Positions 10,738 through 19,885 of a stretch of 64,000 nt of DNA are shown one piece after another. Both the position numbers and the translations under genes were made by a program. Within the stretch, counting starts at the first letter, position 1. Each line of letters begins with the position of its first letter. Origin of the DNA: Armatimonadota bacterium (lineage in GTDB: Bacteria > Armatimonadota > Zipacnadia > JAUWAU01); assembly GCA_030601885.1 (NCBI GenBank), contig JAUWAU010000001.1:1-64000 (forward strand), in the 5' to 3' direction. Under the pieces are notes generated by a model. That model ran no database searches. It was not told where the DNA came from and saw only the letters and a list, made by a program, of their open reading frames with translations.

Positions 10738-11226
10738 ATGGCGGGGAGACTGTCGCACGTGGGAGAGAACCGGGCGGCGCGCATGGTGGACGTCTCACCC
10801 AAGCCGGCCACGGAGCGTGTGGCACGAGCGGAGGCGACAGTGCTGGTGGGTGAGGCGGTGGCTGCGCTGATCCGCGAACACGGAGGGGTCGGCAAGGGAC
10901 CGGTCCTGGAGACGGCCCAACTCGCCGGAATCCAGGCGGCCAAGCGCGCGTGGGAGCTGGTCCCGCTCTGCCACCCCATTGCGTTGGACCACGTCGAGGT
11001 CAGCCTGCATTTGGCGGACCAGACGGTGGAGATCCAAACGACGGCCCGAGCTACGGCTCGTACGGGGGTCGAAATGGAGGCGATGACGGCGGCGGTCGTG
11101 GCTGCGCTGACCGTCTACGACATGGTGAAAGCCGCGTCGAAGGAGGTCGAAATCCAGCAGGTCCGCTTGCTGGAGAAGAGCGGCGGGAAGTCCGGACACT
11201 GGGAGCGGGAGCCACAACGATCATGA
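10738..11226 (+). CDS. moaC: Cyclic pyranopterin monophosphate synthase MoaC
   Basis: MVDVSPKPATERVARAEA; LVPLCHPIALDHVEV; GVEMEAMTAAVVAALTVYDMVKA. Confidence 0.95.
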   Translation: MAGRLSHVGENRAARMVDVSPKPATERVARAEATVLVGEAVAALIREHGGVGKGPVLETAQLAGIQAAKRAWELVPLCHPIALDHVEVSLHLADQTVEIQTTARATARTGVEMEAMTAAVVAALTVYDMVKAASKEVEIQQVRLLEKSGGKSGHWEREPQRS

Positions 11227-12194
11227 GAGGGACGCTGCGGGCCATCTGCGTCTCTGAAGCACGAGGAATACCGAAGACCCCAGTCACTTCAGCCGAACTG
11301 CGGCGCGACCACGGGCTCGCCGGAGATGCCCACGCCGGGCAGTGGCATCGCCAGGTGAGTCTGCTGGACTGCCGGGACATCGCGGAGATGCGCCGAGCGC
11401 TGCCAGGACTTGACTTTGGTGCGTTTGCCGAGAACTTGGCCGTCGAGGGGTTGGATCTGTCGTCGCTGGGGCTGGGCTCCCTGCTGCGTCTGGGGGAGAC
11501 GGCGAAGATCAGGATTTCGCAGATCGGCAAGGTCTGTCATAACCCATGCGCCATTTCGCACAAGACGGGCGACTGCGTCATGCCTCGCGCCGGGCTGTTT
11601 GCTCGCGTCCTGACCGGGGGCGCCATAGCCGTGGAGGATCCGGTCGAGGTGGTCCGGCTCGTGGATCGGAAACGCTTCCAGGCGGTGGTGCTGACCATCT
11701 CGGACAGCCGCTCTCAAGGCTTTGCGGAGGACACAGCGGGGCCGGCTGTTGGGCAGCTACTGGAGAAGGAGCTGGCGGCACACGTTTACAGCATTGAGGT
11801 CATCCCCGACGAGGCCGACGTCATCGCGGATCGCCTGCGCCACTACTGCGATGGTCATTCTATCGACTTGGTGCTCACGGTCGGGGGTACGGGGTTCAGC
11901 CCGCGCGACGTCACACCGGAGGCCACCCGGCCTCTCATACAACGCTTCACCGCGGGGCTGGACGAAGCCATGCGCCGCGCCTCCGCCTCGTCTGTGCCCA
12001 CCGCGATACTGTCCAGGGGCGTGAGCGGGATACGCGATCAGACGCTGATCATTAATCTTCCCGGGGCTGAGCGCGCGGCGGTGGAGAACATCGGCACCAT
12101 CTTGCCCGCCCTCGAACACGGGCTGGAGAAGCTCCGCGGCGATCCTACAGAGTGCGCCGAGGCCATAGCACGCGGACGCCACGAGTCAAGCTGA
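11223..12194 (+). CDS. MOSC domain - MogA/MoaB-type domain fusion protein
   Basis: ATGA overlap with moaC; N-term MOSC (FAENLAVEGLDL...LRLGETAKIRISQIGKVCH), C-term MogA-like (VLTISDSRSQGFAEDTAGPAVGQLL, VLTVGGTGFSPRDVTPEATRPLI). Confidence 0.88.
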   Translation: MRGTLRAICVSEARGIPKTPVTSAELRRDHGLAGDAHAGQWHRQVSLLDCRDIAEMRRALPGLDFGAFAENLAVEGLDLSSLGLGSLLRLGETAKIRISQIGKVCHNPCAISHKTGDCVMPRAGLFARVLTGGAIAVEDPVEVVRLVDRKRFQAVVLTISDSRSQGFAEDTAGPAVGQLLEKELAAHVYSIEVIPDEADVIADRLRHYCDGHSIDLVLTVGGTGFSPRDVTPEATRPLIQRFTAGLDEAMRRASASSVPTAILSRGVSGIRDQTLIINLPGAERAAVENIGTILPALEHGLEKLRGDPTECAEAIARGRHESS

Positions 12195-12305
12195 ACACAC
12201 TCGGACGGCGAGCGTTTCTCCAGAACGCTCCTCGCCACGGCCGGATTCCCCGTCGGTCCGTTGACGCTGCCGCTCGCATACTGTTTCAGCACGGAGGCAA
12301 ACAGC

Positions 12306-13700
12306 ATGAAAATCATCTACCTGATGTCGGACACCTGCCGGCGCGACCACGTGGGCATCTACGGCAACAAGCACATCCACACTCCCAACCTCGACAGGCT
12401 GGCCTCGGAGTCGGCCGTCTTCGATAGAGCCTACATCGGCTCATTTCCCACCGTGCCCAACCGCCGGGACACGCATCTGGGCCGCGGCGACATCGGGGTG
12501 CCGTTCAACCGATGGAAGTCCATCGAGCCGAACGAGGTATCGCTGCCCGAGCGGCTGGCGCAGAAGCGCATCCCCTCAATGCTCATCACCGACACGGCCA
12601 ACAACGTGACGGGCGGACGCAACCTCTTCAAGGGTTACACGGCGTGGTACCTGAACCGGGGTCAGGAGGGGGACCCGTGGTGGCTCGATGAGAATGTGCC
12701 CCTGGAGTTCCCCGTGGAGCCGCACCTGATTCGCTACACCGCCGAGCGTTGGCACCAGATTCTGATGAACCGGGCGCACCGCAAGGTGGAGACCGACTGG
12801 TTCGCGCCGGGCACCTACACGGCGGCGATACAGTGGCTGCAGCGCAACTACCGGCGCGAGAGCTTCTTCCTGTGGGTGGACACCTTCGATCCGCACGAGC
12901 CGTGGGACCCGCCACAGCACTACATCGACCTGTACGATCCGGGGCATAAGGGCCGCGTCTTTGAGGCGCCCACATATGGCCTCCGCAAGAAGCTGGGCAT
13001 CACCGACCGGGAGCTGCGGCACATCCGCGCCCGCTACGCCGCTGAGGTGACCATGGTGGACACGTGGGTCCGGCAGCTCATGCGAACCGTCGAACGGTTG
13101 GGCATCATGGACGAGACCATGATCATCTTCACCAGTGACCACGGGACGATGCTCGACGGCCCCGGCGACAACGGGCGCCTCCAAAAGCCCACCACCATCG
13201 GCGCCGACGGCATGTGCATGTCCGCCGGGCGGCCGATGAAGCAGCCCGTGCAGGAGTTCCCCATCGCCGAGAACGTCGCCCGCATCCCGCTGATAATCCA
13301 CATGCCACGCATGAGACGCATGAAGCGCCTCCGCGCCATCGTTCAGCCGTGGGACGTCTCGGCCACGATCCTCGACGGCTTCAGCATGCCGAAGCCGTCG
13401 GAGTTCATCGGCGAATCGCTGCTGCCGCTCATCGCCGGGAAGAAAAAGAACATCCGCGACGTGGCCATCGTGGGCACCAACAAGCTGGCCCAAGCCATGA
13501 CGCCCCAGTGGCGCTACTCAATATGGCGCGACGGCGGCCCCGGGCCGATGCTCACCGACCTGCGCAACGACAAGTCGGCGAGTCGGAACGTCCTCAAAGC
13601 GAACCCAAACGTCGCCAAGCGTCTCTATCGCGAGATCGTGCGCTTCATGCGGATGATGGACATCACGGACGAGTACATCGAGGGGTATGTGGCGGAGTGA
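12306..13700 (+). CDS. Sulfatase/alkaline-phosphatase superfamily protein with non-canonical active site
   Basis: MKIIYLMSDTCRRDHVGIYGN--HTPNLDRLA; active-site region SFPTVPNRRDTHLGR (T-x-P-x-R); IIFTSDHGTMLD. Confidence 0.85.
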   Translation: MKIIYLMSDTCRRDHVGIYGNKHIHTPNLDRLASESAVFDRAYIGSFPTVPNRRDTHLGRGDIGVPFNRWKSIEPNEVSLPERLAQKRIPSMLITDTANNVTGGRNLFKGYTAWYLNRGQEGDPWWLDENVPLEFPVEPHLIRYTAERWHQILMNRAHRKVETDWFAPGTYTAAIQWLQRNYRRESFFLWVDTFDPHEPWDPPQHYIDLYDPGHKGRVFEAPTYGLRKKLGITDRELRHIRARYAAEVTMVDTWVRQLMRTVERLGIMDETMIIFTSDHGTMLDGPGDNGRLQKPTTIGADGMCMSAGRPMKQPVQEFPIAENVARIPLIIHMPRMRRMKRLRAIVQPWDVSATILDGFSMPKPSEFIGESLLPLIAGKKKNIRDVAIVGTNKLAQAMTPQWRYSIWRDGGPGPMLTDLRNDKSASRNVLKANPNVAKRLYREIVRFMRMMDITDEYIEGYVAE

Positions 13701-13747
13701 ATGGGCCGACCAGACCACGGCACGATCTATGGCACGAAGGGACAATA

Positions 13748-13776
13748 TTGATTGTGAGTGTACTTGGTAGTACAAT
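13748..13776 (+). promoter_or_regulatory. Sigma70-like promoter overlapping a 6-bp inverted repeat (candidate autoregulatory operator)
   Basis: TTGATT (13748-13753), 17-bp spacer, TACAAT (13771-13776); palindrome TGTACT-TGGT-AGTACA at 13759-13774. Confidence 0.55.
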
Positions 13777-13813
13777 GGAGTATGTCTAGAGGTGGACATG
13801 GAGGATGTTACCA

Positions 13814-14185
13814 ATGGGTAGCGATGCCATTCAGCTATACACAGTTCGCGAGGCCGCTGCTGTCCTCAAGGTTCACGAGCGTACCGTCCGTCGCTGGGTG
13901 CAGAGCGGACGACTCCCCGCGCGCCGCATTGGCCGGCAGATTCGGATCGACGAGGATACGCTGCGCAATTGTGGGGAGCCTGCGGCGACGGAGAAGGGAG
14001 CCGCAGGGCCGGCGGTCAAGAAGCGGGGGAAGAAGCCGGGCAGCCAGCCTCGGAAGGGGTCTCCTGAGGCGGTCCTGGAGTGCGCCGGAATGCTGACTGA
14101 GGCGGAGGCCGAGGCACTCATGAAGGCAATTCGGGAGGCACACGACGAGGACTGGGAGGAGCCGTTTGAGGTACCTGCTCGATAG
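13814..14185 (+). CDS. Excisionase/MerR-type HTH protein, putative antitoxin
   Basis: LYTVREAAAVLKVHERTVRRWVQSGRLPARRIGRQIRIDEDTL; overlaps PIN gene by 20 nt; GGAGG upstream favours start 13814 over 13805. Confidence 0.8.
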   Translation: MGSDAIQLYTVREAAAVLKVHERTVRRWVQSGRLPARRIGRQIRIDEDTLRNCGEPAATEKGAAGPAVKKRGKKPGSQPRKGSPEAVLECAGMLTEAEAEALMKAIREAHDEDWEEPFEVPAR

Positions 14186-14573
14186 CAACACCTGCAGCCA
14201 CATTCACCGAGAAACGCCGGCCGTTGTCATACGTCTCGCGAGTCTCACGAGGCCCGCCGCGCTCTACCTCTCCGTCGTTGTTCAAGGCGAGCTGCTGTAT
14301 GGCGCATATCACGCCCCTCGCGCCATGCGTGCTAAGCTCCTGCGCGGCATCCGTCGTGTCCTGGGCCGGGTCGCCGACGTCCTGCCGCTCACCCCGGCCG
14401 TGGCGGAACGTTACGGCCACATCAAAGCCGAACTGGCTGCACGTGGCGCGCTCATTCCGAGCAATGACGTCTGGATCGCCGCGACGGCTCTCGAGGAGGA
14501 CCTCATCCTCGTCAGCGACGACGCCCACTTCGAGCGTGTGCCTGGGCTGACGGTGGAGAATTGGCTGCGGTGA
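14166..14573 (+). CDS. PIN-domain ribonuclease toxin (VapC-like), apparently intact
   Basis: MRYLLDSNTCSHI; VVQGELLYG; SNDVWIAATAL; LVSDDAHF - the usual acidic residues are present. Confidence 0.88.
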   Translation: MRYLLDSNTCSHIHRETPAVVIRLASLTRPAALYLSVVVQGELLYGAYHAPRAMRAKLLRGIRRVLGRVADVLPLTPAVAERYGHIKAELAARGALIPSNDVWIAATALEEDLILVSDDAHFERVPGLTVENWLR

Positions 14574-14611
14574 GTGCAGGCGCCCCCAGACCGCGAGACT
14601 CAGTTTGGCCC

Positions 14612-15175
14612 CTACGCCTCATACCTCGCCCCGAAGTCCCACCGATTCTCGTAGACGCATCGCAGCTCGGCTCGGGCCGCTATCTCCTCGACCAGCGGGC
14701 CCATGCGCCCGCGCAGATCCTCGACAACAATGTGGAGCGTTCGGTCTGCCCCCTGAACGTGTATCGTGGAACCGGGCGCCGTCGCGTTCCCAAAGCGCCA
14801 GTGCATTGCCCGTACATCTTCCCACCGCAACGACGCTGTCCGCTTCCGCCAGTCGCTCACCGTTATCCCCGCATCGTCGAGCCGCACCCAGGCGTTGTTC
14901 TCCATCACAAGTCGTCGGGCGAGAGCCCAGGCGATCGCGGCCATGCACAAGGGACCGAGGAATCCAAGCTCCAGGAGTATGCGAGGCGGCGATCCACCCC
15001 AAGCCCAGCCCCACCTCCACATGTCGTGGATCAACGTGAAGCACACGCACGCCCACATGCCCGCGGGGACGAGAAGCACTACCCAGTACCACCAGGGCAT
15101 GGGGTATCTGTACACGACCTCCGAGGAGGTTGGATTCTCGGCGGCCTCTCGATCTTCGTGGGCCTCCACTCGCAT
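14612..15175 (-). CDS. Hypothetical membrane protein (two TM segments, cytoplasmic PH-like domain)
   Basis: WWYWVVLLVPAGMWACVCFTLI and LLELGFLGPLCMAAIAWALA; WVRLDDAGITVSDWRKRTASLRWEDVRAM. Confidence 0.55.
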   Translation of the reverse strand: MRVEAHEDREAAENPTSSEVVYRYPMPWWYWVVLLVPAGMWACVCFTLIHDMWRWGWAWGGSPPRILLELGFLGPLCMAAIAWALARRLVMENNAWVRLDDAGITVSDWRKRTASLRWEDVRAMHWRFGNATAPGSTIHVQGADRTLHIVVEDLRGRMGPLVEEIAARAELRCVYENRWDFGARYEA

Positions 15176-15413
15176 CACTCCAACCAGCAGGCACCTTGCA
15201 GTCAGGCTTCCGTGCTCCTTCTTCGACCTCCGAAGCGACGCTCCTGCCACAACGCCGGAGCGGGCGCATCGAGAGCGCCCGGGGACCGTGTTCAGCCCAC
15301 TGTGGGGGAGGCGCGTCGCGCCTTGGACGAGGAGAGCAGTCGAGCTACGCGCGGGCGGGGACGCGCCCGTCAACCATCAACCATGGGGCACTGCGAGGCC
15401 GACCACTGGCCGT

Positions 15414-15953
15414 CTAGCAGTATTCCTGGATATCGAGGCCCTGGGCGAAGGGGGCGAGATAGTCCACCCAGCGCTTGTTGCGGAAGGCGGCCACGAACTT
15501 GGAGAAGCTGATGTAGGGCACGTACCGCGGGCGGAATGGCCGGCGGATTAGGGTCATGCCGGCTTCCTGCGGCGTCCGATTGCCCTTCTTGTTGTTGCAC
15601 TTGATGCAGGCGCAGACGAGGTTCTTCCAGTCGGTTCTGCCGCGGCGATCGCGGGGGATCACGTGGTCGATGGTGACCGTCTTGGCCCGCCGGCCGCAGT
15701 ACTGGCAGCGCTGTCCGTCGCGGGCGATGATGCTCCGCCGGGTGAGCTTGAGCTGCGGGGTCGGTCGCTTCACATAGTAGGCCAGACGCACGACGCTGGG
15801 CATCTCGAAGCTTACCGTGGGCGAGTGGAAGACTTGCGAGTCCTTCTCCACAACGATGGCCTTGCCCAGGTACAACAGCGTGACGGCCCGTCGGGCGTTG
15901 GTCACGTTCAGCGGCTCGTAGTTCTGGTTCAGAACGAGTACCTGGTTGTCCAT
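15414..15953 (-). CDS. HNH endonuclease family protein
   Basis: RDGQRCQYCGRRAKTVTIDHVIPRDRRGRTDWKNLVCACIKCNNKKGNRTPQEAGM. Confidence 0.93.
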   Translation of the reverse strand: MDNQVLVLNQNYEPLNVTNARRAVTLLYLGKAIVVEKDSQVFHSPTVSFEMPSVVRLAYYVKRPTPQLKLTRRSIIARDGQRCQYCGRRAKTVTIDHVIPRDRRGRTDWKNLVCACIKCNNKKGNRTPQEAGMTLIRRPFRPRYVPYISFSKFVAAFRNKRWVDYLAPFAQGLDIQEYC

Positions 15954-15987
15954 TCTACAGATGCCTTTCGCCGCCCCGTCCTAAGAC

Positions 15988-16020
15988 AGATGCCCGCCAA
16001 AACGCATTGGGCGGGCATCT
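15988..16020. promoter_or_regulatory. Perfect 11-bp stem-loop upstream of the HNH gene
   Basis: AGATGCCCGCC - AAAACGCATTG - GGCGGGCATCT. Confidence 0.5.
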
Positions 16021-16433
16021 CAGGCGCACAGCTAGCAGCGTCCCTTGAGTAACTTCACCGCATGGTCGAGGCGCAGCTCAGTCATCGCGCCGATGACCGC
16101 CAATCGGTTGTGGACAATGGTAGTGTAATCCCAAAAGCACACTGGATGCTGCTTCCCGTGTATCATCATCTTCAGCCGGGGATCTATTGGCCCGAATGGG
16201 ACAAGGGCCCTGTCCATAGTCACCACTTTATTGCACTCGCGTTGGATACGCCGAACGCCAGATCGAAAACAACCGATGCTATCAGAAAACGGCCATTCTG
16301 TCAACCGAGAGCAACGCTGGAATTGCCTCGGCGGAGCCGATAACGATGCCTCTTGGCGCGCCGCCCTGGCGCTACGGTGGCCGGGCTGCGACTTGCCGAT
16401 AGCGGGTCTTAGCATCGCCGGGCCGGCACGTGA

Positions 16434-17156
16434 TCACCCGCTTTTGAGCTTTCGTAGCTCGGCTTCGATGCTGGCCGCGACGCTCTTTGCCAGCACCTCA
16501 GAGCCATCCTGAGTGAAGTGCACGTTGGCAGGGCGCTGGATCTCGGTGAGTTTCGGAAGCGCGAAAGCGTACAGGTCGTCGATGGGGATGTTGCTTTCGT
16601 CCATGATTGCCTTGGCCACGGCGTTGTAGGCCACGACGTCCTCATTGCTCCGGCGCGGCGCCGTTACCCCATCCGGAACCGGCGTCGTGCTGGCCCAAAT
16701 GAGCCTGGCCCCCGTGGCTTTGAGCCGCTTGACGAGCTCCCGCAGATTCCTCTCGTACTCGTCGATGGGCACCTGATGCTTGCCGGTCTCGTCCATCTTC
16801 AAGTCGTGCAGGCCCCAGTTGAAGTGGATGGCGTCCCACTTCCCATCACCGAGCCACTTCGACAGATTCTCCAGCCCTCGCGTGGTCGGGCCGCCGTTCT
16901 CAGGGATACGGTGCAGATTCGCCCTGCCCTTGAGCCGCGCCCGAACCGGGAGCGTGTAGCCAATCGAGATGGAGTCCCCGATCAGCAGAGCTCGCGGGAG
17001 CTTCGGATCGTCCGTGATCGGCTCAAAGGCCGGGTTCGGCGCCTTGGCCCTCTGGGTGGGCTCGGCCTTCGCTCCGCCGCGCGCCTGCTGCCCATGGGCG
17101 CCAGTCACCAGGAGCAGCGCCATGAGCAGGAAGGGCAAGGCAAATAGTGCCTTCAT
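16434..17156 (-). CDS. Secreted SGNH/GDSL hydrolase
   Basis: Signal peptide [59 protein letters not shown]. Confidence 0.85.
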   Translation of the reverse strand: MKALFALPFLLMALLLVTGAHGQQARGGAKAEPTQRAKAPNPAFEPITDDPKLPRALLIGDSISIGYTLPVRARLKGRANLHRIPENGGPTTRGLENLSKWLGDGKWDAIHFNWGLHDLKMDETGKHQVPIDEYERNLRELVKRLKATGARLIWASTTPVPDGVTAPRRSNEDVVAYNAVAKAIMDESNIPIDDLYAFALPKLTEIQRPANVHFTQDGSEVLAKSVAASIEAELRKLKSG

Positions 17157-17194
17157 TGTGCGCCTCCGTGTGTTAGATGCGGCGACCGCCCCGC

Positions 17195-18943
17195 TTACTT
17201 GCCTCCGCCCACGCGCTTCACGTCCACATACGACACGCCGACAGTCTTTCCGTCTCGCACGATTGACGCTTCGAGACGTCCTTCGCCCTGGTCGAGTCGA
17301 ACGGTCTCGAGTGTGCACTCCGACGCGCCTTTCTCGAGCTGCTGACTCAGGGCCACGTTCCCGAGCTTGAAGCGCGCCTCGCTGGAAGCATTTGTGGGCC
17401 GAAAGCGAAGCGTGATCGCGTACGTGCCGGTGCGTGCTACCTGGACTTCCCAGTAGCCCAGGTCCTTATCGCCCCAGCCATCTGCCCCCCGCCAGTCCTG
17501 TCGGGTCAGTATGACGGGATTCTCGAATGGCGTCCCGAGCGGAATCCGTGGGGGAGCGTATCCACGCGTGGAGCCGACATCGCGGAACCAGGCTTCGTAC
17601 CCTTTGCGCATCTCAGCAACGATGTCAGGATGCTCGGCGGCGATGTTCCGCCGCTCGCCCGGGTCGCTGACCAGGTCGTACAGCTCCTCGCCGTTCACCA
17701 GTTTGTACCGCTGCCCGCGGGCAGCGCAGGCGCGATACAACTCCGGCTCGTCCCCCCGATGCCACTGGAAGTACACAGTGCGATCGGGCCATTCGACGTC
17801 GTCGCCCCGCAGCAGCGGCATCAGGCTGATCCCATCAAGAGACACGTCCGGCGGTCTGGCTGCGCCGCACGCCTCGAGCAGCGTCGGCACGATGTCGATG
17901 TGGGCGGCGATGCGGTCGATCTCCCTGCCAGCTTCCAGCGCGCCGGGCCAGCGCACGAAGCACGGAACACGGATGCCACCCTCGTAGACAGTGCCCTTCC
18001 GGCCGCGCATTCCTGAGTTATAGCGCTCCCACTGCGGCCCGTTGTCGGTCAGGAAGATGACGATAGTGTGCTCGTCCAGGCCGAGCTCCTCCACCTTGGC
18101 GAGCACGCGGCCAACGTTATCGTCGATGTTGGTGATCATGCCATAGACCTTGGCATTGCGTTCGTCGAGGCCCATGGCGATGTAGGGCTCAACGTAGGCG
18201 TCGTCTATCTCAAGAGGCGTGTGGGGAGCATTAGTGGACAAGTACGCGAAGAAGGGCCGGTCGCGGTTGTCCTCGATGAACTGAACGGTCGCCTCGGTGA
18301 AGACGTCGGTGCAATAGCCGTGCTGCATTTCGTCTTTGCCGTTGCGCATCACGATGGGGTCGAAGTAGCTATTGCCCGGCGGGTCCGACGGCTGACCGAT
18401 GCCCCCTCCCCGGTGCACCAGGGACTCCTGGAAGCCCTGGTCCATGGCGCGCATCGGGTAGTTGTCCCCAAGATGCCATTTGCCGAAGATGCCGGTGCGG
18501 TATCCGGCGTCGCCAAGCATCTCGGCGAGGGTGACCTCGTCGGGATACATCATGGCGCGCCCGAGGTACGTATCTATCGCGCCGGTGCGGTAGTTATATC
18601 TCCCGGTCATCAGACTGGCGCGCGTCGGCGCGCACACGGGGCAGACGTAGAACTGCGTGAGCCGCACGCTTTCTTCGTACAGCCGATCCAGGTTCGGCGT
18701 CTTGATCTTATCGTTGCCGTGGCAGCCGAGGTCGCCGTATCCCTGGTCGTCGGTGAGGATGAGGATGACGTTGGGGCGTCTGTTCACCGAGTCATCCCTT
18801 CCCAGAGCTGCAAAGCTCGGCAGCGCCAGCGACGCTCCGCCCATCATATGCATGAACTCCCTTCGACTCACAGAGAAACTTGCTAACGCTGTCGCATGGG
18901 GGGGGCGACTGTTGCTGGTCGTGCCGGTCATTTGCGCCACCAT
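17195..18943 (-). CDS. Sulfatase (type I, canonical C-x-P-x-R) with C-terminal carbohydrate-binding-like region
   Basis: [55 protein letters not shown] Tat-like N-term. Confidence 0.92.
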   Translation of the reverse strand: MVAQMTGTTSNSRPPHATALASFSVSRREFMHMMGGASLALPSFAALGRDDSVNRRPNVILILTDDQGYGDLGCHGNDKIKTPNLDRLYEESVRLTQFYVCPVCAPTRASLMTGRYNYRTGAIDTYLGRAMMYPDEVTLAEMLGDAGYRTGIFGKWHLGDNYPMRAMDQGFQESLVHRGGGIGQPSDPPGNSYFDPIVMRNGKDEMQHGYCTDVFTEATVQFIEDNRDRPFFAYLSTNAPHTPLEIDDAYVEPYIAMGLDERNAKVYGMITNIDDNVGRVLAKVEELGLDEHTIVIFLTDNGPQWERYNSGMRGRKGTVYEGGIRVPCFVRWPGALEAGREIDRIAAHIDIVPTLLEACGAARPPDVSLDGISLMPLLRGDDVEWPDRTVYFQWHRGDEPELYRACAARGQRYKLVNGEELYDLVSDPGERRNIAAEHPDIVAEMRKGYEAWFRDVGSTRGYAPPRIPLGTPFENPVILTRQDWRGADGWGDKDLGYWEVQVARTGTYAITLRFRPTNASSEARFKLGNVALSQQLEKGASECTLETVRLDQGEGRLEASIVRDGKTVGVSYVDVKRVGGGK

Positions 18944-18981
18944 GTGCGTACACTACTCAGACAGCGGCGGATGGATGGGCG

Positions 18982-19241
18982 TTATGACTCGAGGTTGCGC
19001 AGCGACTCAGCGACTCCCTCATACTCCGTCCCCGCGAGGGTTCGGACGAGGCGGTCATCAGCGGTGAGTAGAGGCAGGTTCTGCCGCCGAGCCAGAGCAC
19101 GCTAGGCGCCCAGAGCGCCACCTCCCTGGCGGCGAGACTGTTAAGCAGCCTAGCAGCCCGGTCGGACAGCTCCTCTGGGACGTAGTACTTGAGGACTACG
19201 CTCGCATCCACAACGTACGAGGCGCGCTGCGGCGCCCTCAT
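18982..19241 (-). pseudogene. PIN-domain toxin remnant with internal out-of-frame deletion
   Basis: Frame 1: MRAPQRASYVVDASVVLKYYVPEELSDRAARLLNSLAAREVALWAPSVLWL; frame 2: ALARRQNLPLLTADDRLVRTLAGTEYEGVAESLRNLES*; the segment between is missing. Confidence 0.65.
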
Positions 19242-19675
19242 CTGTCCCGGTCCTCCCGTATCAGCTCTGTGCTGTCCGAGAACCGGCGTCCCGTCCGGGC
19301 AAGTCGCTCACGTATCGCGCGAGCGGCCGCCGCTGCCTCCGCCGGCGTGTCCAGGGGCAGTTGGCCGCTGATGGTGGCGGAGCGCTCCGCCTCCTCCGCC
19401 AGTTCAGGGGGAAGCGGAATGATACCATCAATGATCCTGTCGCCGTGTCTTTGCAGCCCAACCGCCGCCCAGTAGCGCACCAGCGGGTGCTCGTCCTCCG
19501 TCGCTTGCACCAAAGCCTCCGCCGCCCGAGCGTCCGGGATCTCGCTGAGCGCACGTGCCGCGGCGGACCGGACAGTCGATGCACCGTCGCCCAGCACCTG
19601 CACCAGTCGCTCCAGAGACGCCACTGTCCGAGGCAGGCGTTGGATTTCTGAAGCGGTTATTTCGGCGCCATCCAT
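19238..19675 (-). CDS. HEAT-repeat protein with VapB-like C-terminal tail, candidate antitoxin
   Basis: HEAT units SLERLVQVLGDGASTVRSAAARALSEIPDARAAEALVQATEDEHPLVRYWAAVGLQR; tail GRRFSDSTELIREDRDR; ATGA overlap with PIN remnant. Confidence 0.65.
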   Translation of the reverse strand: MDGAEITASEIQRLPRTVASLERLVQVLGDGASTVRSAAARALSEIPDARAAEALVQATEDEHPLVRYWAAVGLQRHGDRIIDGIIPLPPELAEEAERSATISGQLPLDTPAEAAAAARAIRERLARTGRRFSDSTELIREDRDR

Positions 19676-19716
19676 TGGTCAACTCCGTCCGCAAGGCAAC
19701 AACCGCTCCCTCCGAG

Positions 19717-19745
19717 ATAATACCCCACATCCGCCTCTGTCGCAA
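19717..19745 (-). promoter_or_regulatory. Putative sigma70-type promoter for the HEAT-antitoxin/PIN module
   Basis: Reverse strand TTGCGA, 17-bp spacer, TATTAT. Confidence 0.45.
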
Positions 19746-19885
19746 GGTCGAGCCGGCTCTGACGCCCGCCCGCTGGCAGGTGCCCGTGTCCTCGCAAGCG
19801 AAGAGCATAACAAAGGGAAGTCACGAACGGCCAGCGACCGTGCCAGGCTGTGGGGGCGCAATGACATGACAGGGATGGTGTACAG

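Noticed and set aside
16032-16415. Small reverse-strand ORF (MDRALVPFGPIDPRLKMMIHGKQ...)
   Set aside because: Weak coding signal and no recognisable family; left unassigned.
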